Source: Pseudideonella sakaiensis
GTDB taxonomy: Bacteria; Pseudomonadota; Gammaproteobacteria; Burkholderiales; Burkholderiaceae_C
Length of the DNA: 64,000 bases
Assembly: GCF_001293525.1 (NCBI RefSeq)
Contig: NZ_BBYR01000007.1
Coordinates: 226,391 to 290,390 of the forward strand
Direction: 5' to 3'
The notes below the pieces were generated by a model, which saw only the letters and a program-made list of their open reading frames with translations, did no database searches and was not told the DNA's origin. The translations under genes and the position numbers were made by a program. Numbering within the stretch: the first letter of the stretch is position 1; the number at the start of each line of letters is the position of its first letter. Shown in pieces: positions 55,479-64,000 of the stretch.

Positions 55479-56903
55479 TCATTCGCGGGTCACCCGCACC
55501 ACCTCCTCCTCGGAGGTGGTGCCCTCGCGCACCAGCCGCTCGCCGTCCTCGCGCATCGACAGCATGCCGCCCCGCCGCGCCGCCTCGGCGATCTCGGCCT
55601 CGGCCGCGCGCGCGTGGATCAGGCCGCGCACCCCTTCGTCGGCCAGCATCAGCTCGTAGACGCCGGTGCGGCCCTTGTAGCCGCTGGCGCCGCAGTGCGC
55701 ACAGCCGACCGGGTGCCAGCGGCCCTGGTCGTCCTGCCGGCGGCACAGCGGGCAGAGCTTGCGCACCAGGCGCTGGGCCAGCACGCCGAGCAGGCTCGAG
55801 CTCAGCAGGAAGGGCTCCACGCCCATGTCGGTCAGGCGGGTGACGGCGCTGGGGGCGTCGTTGGTGTGCAGCGTCGCCAGCACCAGGTGGCCGGTGAGCG
55901 AGGCCTGGATCGCGATCTGCGCGGTCTCGTAGTCGCGGATCTCGCCGATCATGATGACGTCCGGGTCCTGGCGCAGGATCGCGCGCAGCGCCTTCGCGAA
56001 CGTCAGGTCGATCTTCGGGTTGACCTGGGTCTGGCCGATGCCGGCGAGCTCGTACTCCACCGGGTCCTCCACGGTCAGCACGTTGGTGGTGCCGGTGTCG
56101 ACGCGCCCCAGCGCGGCGTAGAGCGTGGTCGTCTTGCCCGAACCGGTCGGGCCGGTCACCAGCACGATCCCATGCGGCTGCTGGATCAGCCGGTCGAAAC
56201 GGCGCAGCACCTCGCCGCTCATGCCCAGGCTCTCGAGCGTGAAGCGCTCCGAGCCGCCCTTGTCGAGCAGGCGCAGCACCGCGCGCTCGCCGTGCGCGCT
56301 GGGCAGCGTCGACACCCGCACGTCCACCGCCCGGCCGCCGATGCGCAGCGAGATGCGCCCGTCCTGCGGCAGGCGCTTCTCGGCGATGTCGAGCTCGGCC
56401 ATGATCTTCAGGCGCGAGATCAGGGCCGCGTGCAGCGCCTTGTTCGGCTGCACCACCTCGCGCAGCGTGCCGTCGACGCGGAAGCGCACGGCGCTGGAGC
56501 GCTCGTAGGGCTCGATGTGGATGTCGCTGGCGCCGTCCTTCGCCGCCTGCGTCAGCAGCGCGTTCAGCATGCGGATGATCGGCGCGTCGTTCGCGGCCTC
56601 CAGCAGGTCCTCGACCGCCGGCAGCTCCTGCATCATGCGCGACAGGTCGACCGCGCTCTCGACCTCGCCGACCACGGTGGCGGCACTCGACTCGCCGCCG
56701 GCGTAGGCTGCGGCGATGCGTTGCGCCAGCGTCGCGGCCGCCTCGTGCTCGAGCCGGTCCACCGCATGCAGCCGCAGCACCTCGGACAGCGCCGGCAGCG
56801 CGGCGTTCTCCGGCGCCCACAGCACCAGGTGCTCGCCGTCGTCCTCCAGCAGCAGCGTGTGCGCCCGGGCGTAGCCGTAGGGCAGCAGGTGGCGGGTGGC
56901 CAT
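55479..56903 (-). CDS. gspE: type II secretion ATPase GspE
   Basis: The 474-residue protein has Walker [16 protein letters not shown] (about 251-265), Asp box and Walker [17 protein letters not shown], His box [14 protein letters not shown] and the zinc tetracysteine motif CPLC...CAHC in the C-terminal part. It drives pseudopilus assembly by ATP hydrolysis at the inner membrane. Starts at ATG 56903, 31 bp after gspD. A 143-bp gap separates it from gspF, larger than elsewhere in the operon. Confidence 0.96.
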   Translation of the reverse strand: MATRHLLPYGYARAHTLLLEDDGEHLVLWAPENAALPALSEVLRLHAVDRLEHEAAATLAQRIAAAYAGGESSAATVVGEVESAVDLSRMMQELPAVEDLLEAANDAPIIRMLNALLTQAAKDGASDIHIEPYERSSAVRFRVDGTLREVVQPNKALHAALISRLKIMAELDIAEKRLPQDGRISLRIGGRAVDVRVSTLPSAHGERAVLRLLDKGGSERFTLESLGMSGEVLRRFDRLIQQPHGIVLVTGPTGSGKTTTLYAALGRVDTGTTNVLTVEDPVEYELAGIGQTQVNPKIDLTFAKALRAILRQDPDVIMIGEIRDYETAQIAIQASLTGHLVLATLHTNDAPSAVTRLTDMGVEPFLLSSSLLGVLAQRLVRKLCPLCRRQDDQGRWHPVGCAHCGASGYKGRTGVYELMLADEGVRGLIHARAAEAEIAEAARRGGMLSMREDGERLVREGTTSEEEVVRVTRE

Positions 56904-56934
56904 CAGCGGTCTCCGTGGGGCGGGCGCCCGGCCG

Positions 56935-59313
56935 TCACTTGGTGAGCGCCGGATCGGCCGGCGGCGACAACGGCGGCGGCAGCAGCGTCGGCACGGCGGG
57001 CGCCGGCGCCGGTGCCGGCGGCACCGGCAGGCTGACCGCGCCGCTGCCGGCGGGCGACGCCACCGGCGGCAGCACCGGCGACTCGCCGATCGGGATCAGC
57101 GGCGTGGCGCGCGGCTGGTTGTCCTGCTGGAAGGCGCGGATCTGGTCGTAGCGGTCGAGGCTCAGGCGGTCCGCGGTGGCGCCGTCGCGGATCACGATCG
57201 GGCGCAGGAAGACCATCAGGTTCGTGCGCTTCTTGCTGCGGCTCTCGCTGCGGAACAGCGCGCCGATGTAGGGGATGTCGCCGAGGATCGGCACCTTGGA
57301 CTTGTTGTCCACGTAGCGGTCCTCGATCAGCCCGCCGAGCACCAGGATCTGCCCGTCGTCGACCATCACGGTGGACTCGATCGAGCGCTTGTCCGTCGAC
57401 GGGCCGGCATTGCTCGTCCCGGGGGCCGTCGCGGTCGACAGGCTGGACGATTCCTGGAACAGGGTCATGCGCACCGTGCCGCCCTCGCCGACCTGCGGGC
57501 GGATGCGCAGCGTGATGCCGACGTCCTTGCGCTCGATGGTCTGGAAGGGGCTGGTCGTGGCCGTGCCGGTGTTGGTGAACTGCCCGGTGATGAAGGGCAC
57601 GTTGCTGCCGACGATGATCTTCGCCTCCTCGTTGTCGAGCGTGACGAGGTTCGGCGTGGAGACGATGTTGGTGTTGGCCTGGCTCTGCAGCACCCGCGCC
57701 ACCGCCGCCAGGTTGTAGGCGCCGCCGAACTTCTTGATCAGGCCGATGTTCAGGCCCTCGCCGGGCAGCGTGGTGGCGGCGCCGGCCACCGTCTGCGCGA
57801 GCTGGATGATGCTCGGGCCGCCGACGCTGGAGTTGGTGCCGATCACGAGGCCGGTGTTGTCGCCGTCCTTGCCGATCAGGCCCTGCCACTGGAAGCCGAA
57901 GTCGGCGTCGTTGCCGCCCGAGACCTCGACGATCATGCTCTCGATGTAGATCTGCGCGCGCCGCGAATCGAGCTGGTCGATCATCGCGCGCACCTGGCGG
58001 TACAGCGGCTCCGGCGCGGTGATGATGAGCGAGTTGGTCGACGGATCGGCCTGCACGAAACCGCCGGTGGACGGGGCCGGCGAGGCCCCCACCGGCGATG
58101 CGGCGGCGCTGCTTGTGCCCGGCGTGCTGCCCTGCAGCGGCGACATCGGCGTCGCGGGCGACACCGCGGGGGTCGACGTGGCGCCGGTCAGCCCGCCGCC
58201 CGCGGAAGCCCCGGCGCCGCCGGCGAAGGCGGCCCGCAGCACGGTCGCAAGCTTGACCGCATCCGCGTTCTTCAGTGGCACCACCCACAGGTTGCCCAGC
58301 CCGCCGGCGCCGGCCAGCGGCCGGTCCAGCTGCTGCACGAGGTTGCGGATGCTGGCCGCGCGCGACGGCGTCGGCGCCTTCACCAGCAGCGAGTTGCTGC
58401 GCGGCTCCACCAGCACCTGGAGCGCGCCGCCGGCCGCGCCCGGCACGCCCGGCGTCGCGGCGCCGTCGCCCAGCCGCTGCACCAGCGGCGCCAGGTCGGA
58501 CGCGACCGCGTACTGCAGCGGGATCACCTCCACGTCGCCACCGCTGGGCGCGTCCATCGCCGCGATGATCTTGGCCAGGCGCGCCAGGTTGTCGGCGTAG
58601 TCGGTGATGACCAGCGCGTTCGCGCCGGCGGTCGCGTTGATGGTGTTGTTCGGGCTGATCAGCGGCCGCAGCACCGGCACCAGGTTGTTCGCGTTCTCGT
58701 GGTTGAGCCGGAAGATCTGGGTCAGCACCTGGTCGCCGCGGCGGCCGGTGCTGCCGATGGCCACGGTGCCGGACTGCAGCTTCGCATCGGCCTCGGGCAC
58801 CACCTTCAGCAGCCCCTCGACCTCGACCACCGTGAAGCCCAGGCCACGCAGCGAGGCGAGGTAGCTGCGGTAGGCCGCGTCGGGCGACAGCGCGGTCTCG
58901 CTGTACAGCGTGATCGTGCCCTTCACCCGCGGATCGACCAGGATCGGCTGGCGCAGGATGGCCGACATCGCGCGGCTGACCGCATCGATCTCCGCGTTGA
59001 CGAAGTTCAGCGTCACCGGCTCGCCGCGGAAGCGCAGCGGTGCCGTCGGGGCCGGGCTCGCAGCGGCGGGGGCGGCGGCGGAGGTCGGCGCGGCGGTGGC
59101 CGCGGGAGCCAGGGCCGGGGCCGGCGCAGGGGCGGGGACGGGCCTCGGCGCGCCGGGCACGAAGGGCGCCACCGGGGCCGTCGGCCGGCTCATCGGGCCG
59201 GCGCCGGTCGAGCCCGTCGCCTGGGCCCAGGCCAGCGGGGCGGCCAGCGCCAGCGCCAGCGCGGCAGGCCCGGCGGGCGGAAAGGGAAGGGGCCGCGGGG
59301 TGTCCATGCTCAT
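56935..59313 (-). CDS. gspD: type II secretion secretin GspD
   Basis: The 792-residue protein has a signal peptide (about 1-30), a Pro/Ala-rich linker (about 35-95), N0-N3 domains (about 95-480) and the secretin barrel (about 530-730) with [25 protein letters not shown] and [17 protein letters not shown] Ser/Ala/Pro/Gly-rich insert of about 60 residues near 370-430 interrupts the N3 region. A Pro-rich tail follows. It forms the outer-membrane exit pore. Starts ATG 59313, overlapping gspN by 4 bases. Confidence 0.95.
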   Translation of the reverse strand: MSMDTPRPLPFPPAGPAALALALAAPLAWAQATGSTGAGPMSRPTAPVAPFVPGAPRPVPAPAPAPALAPAATAAPTSAAAPAAASPAPTAPLRFRGEPVTLNFVNAEIDAVSRAMSAILRQPILVDPRVKGTITLYSETALSPDAAYRSYLASLRGLGFTVVEVEGLLKVVPEADAKLQSGTVAIGSTGRRGDQVLTQIFRLNHENANNLVPVLRPLISPNNTINATAGANALVITDYADNLARLAKIIAAMDAPSGGDVEVIPLQYAVASDLAPLVQRLGDGAATPGVPGAAGGALQVLVEPRSNSLLVKAPTPSRAASIRNLVQQLDRPLAGAGGLGNLWVVPLKNADAVKLATVLRAAFAGGAGASAGGGLTGATSTPAVSPATPMSPLQGSTPGTSSAAASPVGASPAPSTGGFVQADPSTNSLIITAPEPLYRQVRAMIDQLDSRRAQIYIESMIVEVSGGNDADFGFQWQGLIGKDGDNTGLVIGTNSSVGGPSIIQLAQTVAGAATTLPGEGLNIGLIKKFGGAYNLAAVARVLQSQANTNIVSTPNLVTLDNEEAKIIVGSNVPFITGQFTNTGTATTSPFQTIERKDVGITLRIRPQVGEGGTVRMTLFQESSSLSTATAPGTSNAGPSTDKRSIESTVMVDDGQILVLGGLIEDRYVDNKSKVPILGDIPYIGALFRSESRSKKRTNLMVFLRPIVIRDGATADRLSLDRYDQIRAFQQDNQPRATPLIPIGESPVLPPVASPAGSGAVSLPVPPAPAPAPAVPTLLPPPLSPPADPALTK

Positions 59314-60251
59314 CCGATCGAGAGGACCGACCGGGCGCCCTGGCGCCGGCCGATGATGTTCAGGAGATTGCCGAGCACGGCCTCGTGCTCCGGCGCGGCG
59401 GCGCGCGCCTCGCCGCGCAGGCGCACGCCGCTGGCGTCCCAGCGGCCGCTGGCGCTCAGCTGCAGCGCGCCCTCGCGGGTCGACAGCAGCAGCAGCGCAC
59501 CGGCCGTGCCGGGCTCGCCGCTCAGGTCCAGCCGGTAGCTGCCGAGCACCGGCAGCGTCGACAGGCGCGAGGACAGCTCGTCCAGCTCGAGCGTGGCGCG
59601 CCCGTCGACCTGCCAGCGGCCCTGCACCGATTCCAGCCGCAGGCCGGGCGAGCGCAGCCGCAGCCGCCCGCCGAGCTGCAGCGTGTTCCACGGCGTGCCG
59701 AGCCCGCCGAGCCAGGCGCTCGGCCATTCGCCGATCACCTCGGCGGCCGGCTCGAGGCTGAGCGCGATCCGGCCGATGCCGGGGCGCAGCGTCAGCGTCG
59801 CCGGTGCGCCGAGGCAGCAGTCCTGCGCGAGCTGCACGCGCAGCGCCGGCCCGGCCGACCAGGCGGGCCGGACCTGCCAGGCCAGCCGGCCGGGCAGGGT
59901 GCTGGCCTCGCGGCTGCCGGGCCCGCCGCTCAACACCGGAACGGCGCTGCCGCTCCACACGGTGCCGCGGGCCTCCGCGAGCAGCACCCGCTGGCCACTG
60001 GCGCGCCCGACGGCCGAGGCCAGCCACTGCGCCGGGGCGTTCCACACCAGCGCCGCGAGGCTGCCGACGACGGCGCCGGCGATCGCCCAGCGGCGCGCAC
60101 CGGAGGCCGCCGGACGGGCGCTGCTGCCGCCCCCGGCCCGTCGCCGCGCCACGAGGCGCCCGGCACGCCGCCGGGCGGTGTCCGGGGCATGCCGCCGCGA
60201 AGTCGGCCGCGCGGGGCGCAGCGGGGTCGGGGTCGCGATGTTGTTCGGCAC
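59310..60251 (-). CDS. gspN: type II secretion protein GspN
   Basis: The 313-residue protein has a basic N-terminal tail (about 1-50, RPTSRRHAPDTARRRAG), one membrane helix (about 55-75, AIAGAVVGSLAALVWNAPAQWLA) and a beta-rich periplasmic domain with GRLRLRSPGLRLESVQG. GspN is an accessory component found in some systems, of uncertain role. It starts at GTG 60251; the tail suggests a downstream start is possible. It overlaps gspD by 4 bases. Confidence 0.85.
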   Translation of the reverse strand: MPNNIATPTPLRPARPTSRRHAPDTARRRAGRLVARRRAGGGSSARPAASGARRWAIAGAVVGSLAALVWNAPAQWLASAVGRASGQRVLLAEARGTVWSGSAVPVLSGGPGSREASTLPGRLAWQVRPAWSAGPALRVQLAQDCCLGAPATLTLRPGIGRIALSLEPAAEVIGEWPSAWLGGLGTPWNTLQLGGRLRLRSPGLRLESVQGRWQVDGRATLELDELSSRLSTLPVLGSYRLDLSGEPGTAGALLLLSTREGALQLSASGRWDASGVRLRGEARAAAPEHEAVLGNLLNIIGRRQGARSVLSIG

Positions 60252-60270
60252 GGGATCGTCCTGCGCGGGC

Positions 60271-60765
60271 TCAGGGGGCGCTGGACAGCGCCAGCACCAG
60301 CGTGCCCGAGTAGCCGTTGCCGCTGCGCGCGAGCTGCGCCTCGACCGGCCGCGCGCGGGCCGCGCTGCGCGCCAGCTGCAGCCATTCCTGCAGCGCAGCG
60401 GTCTCGACGCCGGTGAGCGTGAGCGTGGCCCGGTCGCCCTGCACCTGCAGGCGGCCGCGGCCGCCCAGGCCCTCGGTGGCCGCTTGCAGCGCAGCCGTGG
60501 CCTGGGCGCTGCCGACCGGTGCGGCGGCCCGCAGCGCCGCCGTCTCGGCGGCCAGGCCCTGCATGGCCTGCAGCCGGGCGTCCAGCTGGTCGATCTGGCG
60601 CGGCGCCTCGCGCAGCGTGCGCAGCGCCGGCTGGAGCGCCAGCAGCCACGCCAGCGCGAGCCCGACCACCGTGGCCATCGCGCCGATGGCCAGGCGCTCG
60701 CGCGGCGCCAGCGCCTGCCAGCGCCGCTGCAGCGTGGCCGCGGGGCGGGAATCGGGCGCCGTCAC
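60271..60765 (-). CDS. gspM: type II secretion protein GspM
   Basis: The 164-residue protein has a cytoplasmic start (about 1-20), one membrane helix (about 27-48, LAIGAMATVVGLALAWLLALQP), a periplasmic coiled region and a ferredoxin-like domain (about 90-160, GRLQVQGDRATLTLTGVE). It is part of the inner-membrane assembly platform with GspL. It starts with GTG 60765, whose GTGA overlaps the gspL stop. Confidence 0.9.
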   Translation of the reverse strand: MTAPDSRPAATLQRRWQALAPRERLAIGAMATVVGLALAWLLALQPALRTLREAPRQIDQLDARLQAMQGLAAETAALRAAAPVGSAQATAALQAATEGLGGRGRLQVQGDRATLTLTGVETAALQEWLQLARSAARARPVEAQLARSGNGYSGTLVLALSSAP

Positions 60766-62018
60766 GATGGGCTGCCTCCGGCCGGACTGCGCCGGATGTG
60801 CAGCCGGCCGTCGGATTGCTCCAGCCCGTAGCCGCCGGTGCGCAGGGTCTGCCGGAACCGGTCGATCTCCTGCTGCGTCCAACCGCTGGCCGGCAGGCTC
60901 AGCCGGCCGGGCTCGAAGCGCAGCCCGTCGACCGGCGGCCGGCCGGGCGGCCAGGCCGCGGCCGCGGCGCGCATCAGGGGCTCCAGGTCGGACTCGCCGG
61001 CGCGCCCGGCCTGCCCGCGCAGCGCCTGCACCTCGCGCTCCATCTGGAGCGGCGCATCCAGCACGGCGCGCACCTGCGGAAACGTGGTCTGCAGCAGCGC
61101 CACCATGTCCGCCTGCTTGCGCTCGACCTGGCGCCGCAGCTGCCAGGCCTGCAGGTTCAGGCCGGCGAGCTGCACCAGCACCAGCGCGGCGAGGCCGTAG
61201 CGCGCCGGGCGCCAGGCCGGGCCGAGGAAGCCGCGCCAGGCGTCGCGCAGCGCGCGCGTGCCGCGGTGGCGGCGCACCAGGTCGAACTGGCGCAGGTCCC
61301 ACGGTGACTGCGCGGCCTGCAGCAGCCGCTCGGCCTCGGTGGCGAGCGCCACCGGCGCGCCGAGCCAGGCCTCGGCCGCGGCCGCGGTGGCGGGCGTGGC
61401 GGTGGCCAGGGTCTGCACCGGCAGCGGCTGGGGAAGCAGCGCACGCGCCAGGCTGCCCTGCAGCGGCAGCTGCACGACGCCGTCGGGCTGCGACCAGGTG
61501 GCGACCAGCGCGGCGGGCGTGGTCGCATCCTGCGTCGGATCGGCCCGGCTGCCGATGTGCAGGCGCGGCGGATCGGCGGGCCAGGCGGCCGGCACGATCC
61601 GGTCGACGAAGACCTGCGCCTGTTCGAGTGCCGCCAGTTCCGCACGCAGCCAGCCGCGGTGGGCGACGGCGATCCAGCTGGGTTCGCCCGCGCGGGCCTC
61701 GGCCGGCAGCGCCAGGTGCACCTGCTCCGGCTCCTCGAGCAGCGCCTCCTCGAGCACGCCGGAGAGGGCGGCGCGCAGGCGCGCCGGCGGCGCCTTCGGC
61801 AGCGTGCAGCGCTGCCATCCGACGTCCACCTCGGAGAGCACGGCCACCACGGCGTCCGCACGCGGCAGCAGGGCCGGCGCGGCGCGCCCCTGCCGCTGCA
61901 CCTGGCGACCGTCCGGGCTCCAGGCGTAGGCGAACTCCGCGGGCGGTGCCGCGCCCGGCGGTTCGCCACTGCCCAGCCGGGGCCGGGGGGGCATCTGGAG
62001 AACCAGCAGGGAGGGCAT
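60762..62018 (-). CDS. gspL: type II secretion protein GspL
   Basis: The 418-residue protein has an actin-like cytoplasmic domain (about 1-250, with EFAYAWSPDG and WQRCTLPKAPPARLRAALSG), one membrane helix (about 268-290, YGLAALVLVQLAGLNLQAW) and a periplasmic ferredoxin-like domain (about 300-415). It links GspE to the membrane platform. It starts at ATG 62018, with a 279-bp gap to gspK, the longest in this operon. Confidence 0.92.
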   Translation of the reverse strand: MPSLLVLQMPPRPRLGSGEPPGAAPPAEFAYAWSPDGRQVQRQGRAAPALLPRADAVVAVLSEVDVGWQRCTLPKAPPARLRAALSGVLEEALLEEPEQVHLALPAEARAGEPSWIAVAHRGWLRAELAALEQAQVFVDRIVPAAWPADPPRLHIGSRADPTQDATTPAALVATWSQPDGVVQLPLQGSLARALLPQPLPVQTLATATPATAAAAEAWLGAPVALATEAERLLQAAQSPWDLRQFDLVRRHRGTRALRDAWRGFLGPAWRPARYGLAALVLVQLAGLNLQAWQLRRQVERKQADMVALLQTTFPQVRAVLDAPLQMEREVQALRGQAGRAGESDLEPLMRAAAAAWPPGRPPVDGLRFEPGRLSLPASGWTQQEIDRFRQTLRTGGYGLEQSDGRLHIRRSPAGGSPS

Positions 62019-62297
62019 CAGGCTTCGTTCACACCGTCGTCGGATCGGGTCGTGGTGGCGCGGCGGCCGGCCGCCGGCGGCGGGCGGGCCGTGCGCCGGA
62101 GGCGGCCGCCTCCGGCGGCGCCGTGGCAGTCGCGGGGCATTGTAGGGAAGGCGCCACGGCCGCCGTGCTGCACCGGATGACGGCGTGCGACGCCGTGTGA
62201 CGTCGGCCGTGCCGGCCGGGCGGGCGCGCCGCAGGCCCTGCGGTGCGGATCGCGGGGCGCGGCCCGGCCATCGGGCCCCGCCGGCAGGGCGACGGGC

Positions 62298-63329
62298 TCA
62301 CGGCAGCCGCTCGTGCGCCGCGATGCGCTCGCGCGTCAGCACCGTCACCTCGCGTTGCGGCGTGCGCCGCACCAGCGAGCGCTCTTCCAGCACGCGGTCG
62401 TCCAGGCGCAGGCGGCCGCGCACCTCGAAGTAGGCGGTCTGCACGTCGAGTGCGGTCAGCGGCAGCGTCGCATTGCCGAGCTGCGCGCTCACCTGGGCCA
62501 GGTCGCGGAAGGGAGAGCGCTCGCGGGCCTGCGCCAGGCGCTGGGCGCCGGCCAGGTCCAGGCCGGGCACGACGGCCGCGAGCACCTCGCGCGGCGCGGT
62601 GTTGACATTGACCTTGGTGCCGCTGGCGGGCAGCAGTTCGACATAGGGGCGCATGCGGCGCAGCGCATCGGCATCGACGCCGAACCACGCGAGCTGGTCG
62701 AGCGTCTTCGGCCGCAGCGGCGGCTGGGCGGCGATCGGCAGGGCCAGCACGCCGCTGGCCGGCGTCGCGGCCGAAGCGGCCTGGGCGGGCGTCAGCGCGG
62801 CGTCGCGCAGTCCGGCCGCGATGCCGGTGGCGAGCGTGGGCGGGACGTCGATCAGCTCGAACAGCCGCTGCAGCGCCTCCACCTCGGCCCGCAGCACCTG
62901 GCCGTCCGGGCTGACCAGGTTGGCGAGGTTGTAGCGCGACTGCGCATCGATGATCGCGCCGGATAGGAAGGCCTCGGGGCCGTCGTCCGGCACCACGCCG
63001 CTGTCCTTGTCGGCGGCCAGGAAGCTGGACAGCCGCGCCTCGGCCAGCGGCACGGCCCAGGGCTCGCCGAGGTGGTCCGGCCCGCCATTGCGCGCGTCCT
63101 CGCGCAGGATCAGCCGCGCCCAGTCCAGCGCGCCGGCGAGGATCCAAGCCGATTGGGTGCGGGCACGCTCCGCGGCCTCCACCTGCACCGCGCGCCACTG
63201 CTGCCAGAGCATGGTGCCGGCCAGCGTGGTCACCAGCGCCATGATCAGCATGGCCACCAGCAGTGCCGCGCCGCGCTGGCGCGCCGGCCCCCGGCGGCTG
63301 CCGAGTCGGTGGAGGCCGCGCCACCTCAT
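62298..63329 (-). CDS. gspK: type II secretion minor pseudopilin GspK
   Basis: The 343-residue protein has a prepilin-like N-terminus (RQRGAALLVAMLIMALVTTL) with Gly before the cleavage point and no Glu at +5, as is usual for GspK. A long helical domain contains NTAPREVLAAVVPGLD and the Tyr/Asn-rich region SRYNLANLV. It tips the pseudopilus with GspI and GspJ. Its start ATG 63329 overlaps the gspJ stop by 4 bases. Confidence 0.92.
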   Translation of the reverse strand: MRWRGLHRLGSRRGPARQRGAALLVAMLIMALVTTLAGTMLWQQWRAVQVEAAERARTQSAWILAGALDWARLILREDARNGGPDHLGEPWAVPLAEARLSSFLAADKDSGVVPDDGPEAFLSGAIIDAQSRYNLANLVSPDGQVLRAEVEALQRLFELIDVPPTLATGIAAGLRDAALTPAQAASAATPASGVLALPIAAQPPLRPKTLDQLAWFGVDADALRRMRPYVELLPASGTKVNVNTAPREVLAAVVPGLDLAGAQRLAQARERSPFRDLAQVSAQLGNATLPLTALDVQTAYFEVRGRLRLDDRVLEERSLVRRTPQREVTVLTRERIAAHERLP

Positions 63330-64000
63330 GGCTGGGGCCCCAGGGCCACGTCGCGCGTCAGCCGGCCGCTGCGGGTGCCGCCCGGGGCCATCTCCAGCAC
63401 CAGGCGCACACCGGTGGGGGCGACCACCTGGGTCGGCACGAAGGTGGTGCCCGGTGCGCTGTTGCCGCTGGACTGGGCATTGGTCCAGGCGTTGCCGCGG
63501 TAGAAGTACAGCTGCCAGCCGGCGAGCCCGCCCAGCAGCGGCAGCTGGCCCGGCTCGGTGCCCTGGAACTGCTGCGAGCGCAGCCAGGTCTCCTGCAACG
63601 CGGCGCGGGTCGTCACCACCGGGCCGGCCCAGCGCAGCCAGACGCTGCCGCCTTCCGTCGCGGCGAGCCCGGCGTCGCCGTCCAGCGGGACGCCGCCTGC
63701 GGCGAGTGCGGTCGAGGGCCGCAGCGACCAGACGACGAGCTGCAGGCCGCCTTCGGCGCGTCGCACCAGGCGCAGGCTGGCGCCGTCGAAGTTCAGCGAG
63801 GGCACCGCGCCGTTGGTGTCCTGCACGGCCGACAGGTCCTGCTCCCATTGCGCGAGCAGCGTGCCCAGGCGCAGCGTCTGCTGCAGCCGCGCTTCGCTCG
63901 CGTCGCGGGTGCGCACGATGCCGTCGACGCCCTGCCAGGCCAGCGTGGCGACGATCGCCAGGATCAGCAGCGCGACCATCACCTCCACCAGCGTGAAGCC
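63326..64000 (-). CDS. gspJ: type II secretion minor pseudopilin GspJ (partial)
   Basis: The frame is open to the window edge and encodes 224 visible residues starting GFTLVEVMVALLILAIVATL, the prepilin peptidase motif with Glu at +5. Only the short leader and start codon lie outside. The body contains the family segments WEQDLSAVQD and YFYRGNAWTNAQ. gspG, gspH and gspI are expected further upstream on this strand. It overlaps gspK by 4 bases. Confidence 0.93.
   Translation of the reverse strand, partial: GFTLVEVMVALLILAIVATLAWQGVDGIVRTRDASEARLQQTLRLGTLLAQWEQDLSAVQDTNGAVPSLNFDGASLRLVRRAEGGLQLVVWSLRPSTALAAGGVPLDGDAGLAATEGGSVWLRWAGPVVTTRAALQETWLRSQQFQGTEPGQLPLLGGLAGWQLYFYRGNAWTNAQSSGNSAPGTTFVPTQVVAPTGVRLVLEMAPGGTRSGRLTRDVALGPQP

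Noticed and set aside
55360..56820. alternative frame inside gspE
   Set aside because: It is a shifted reading of gspE; all GspE motifs lie in the frame 55479-56903.

Overview
This 64-kb window is a continuous, very GC-rich chromosomal stretch with tightly packed genes. It most likely comes from a betaproteobacterium of the order Burkholderiales, in the Rubrivivax/Leptothrix/Methylibium neighbourhood. The grounds are three Bug/TctC-type periplasmic binding proteins, a LivKHMGF-type uptake operon flanked by two CoA ligases, the order rplM-rpsI-DUF6776-bactofilin-erpA-anmK-M23 peptidase-tyrS-dtd, and a type II secretion operon ordered J-K-L-M-N-D-E-F. No phage, insertion sequence, plasmid gene, CRISPR array, rRNA or tRNA was recognised. 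The assignment comes from gene content only and was not checked by a database search.

Layout. 1-387 is the end of a fumarylacetoacetase. 419-8850 is a catabolic block: a divergent IclR regulator, then an acyl-CoA ligase, Bug protein, class II aldolase, hydroxyacid dehydrogenase, serine hydrolase and second acyl-CoA ligase. 8883-9563 is a hemerythrin-domain gene with an FNR-type box in front. 9721-12914 is a Ser/Thr kinase with a TPR half, convergent with an ECF sigma factor. 13032-20090 holds a DUF3617 protein, a YbdK-type glutamate-cysteine ligase, a Kef-like antiporter, htpG behind an exact heat-shock promoter, a SrkA-like kinase and a GNAT protein. 20493-27682 is the housekeeping block from rplM to dtd.

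27741-35125 is a second catabolic island. A GntR regulator sits between an aminotransferase/Bug pair on one strand and a large FAD/Fe-S dehydrogenase and another Bug gene on the other, with two symmetric operators in the divergent gap. 35128-35636 is an array of about 85-bp hairpin repeats with an inverted copy, exactly filling the space between two convergent stop codons. 35642-44406 is a seven- to eight-gene minus-strand operon encoding an ABC importer and two CoA ligases, divergent from a Crp/Fnr regulator (44556-45278). 45232-48388 holds a 5'-nucleotidase, a zinc-ribbon Pro/Ala-rich membrane protein and a flavin/PNPOx-fold protein. 48703-52890 is pqiABC, 52983-53981 a Lon-like AAA ATPase without a protease domain, and 54115-64000 the distal part of a type II secretion operon, with gspJ cut by the window edge.

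How the parts fit together. The two catabolic islands and the liv operon look like uptake plus CoA-activation or oxidation of organic and aromatic acids, each with its own local regulator and a visible candidate operator. I found no clearly new defence or mobile system. The observations I would look at first are the repeat array at 35128-35636, the kinase/ECF sigma pair, and the four regulator-operator pairs readable from the sequence.
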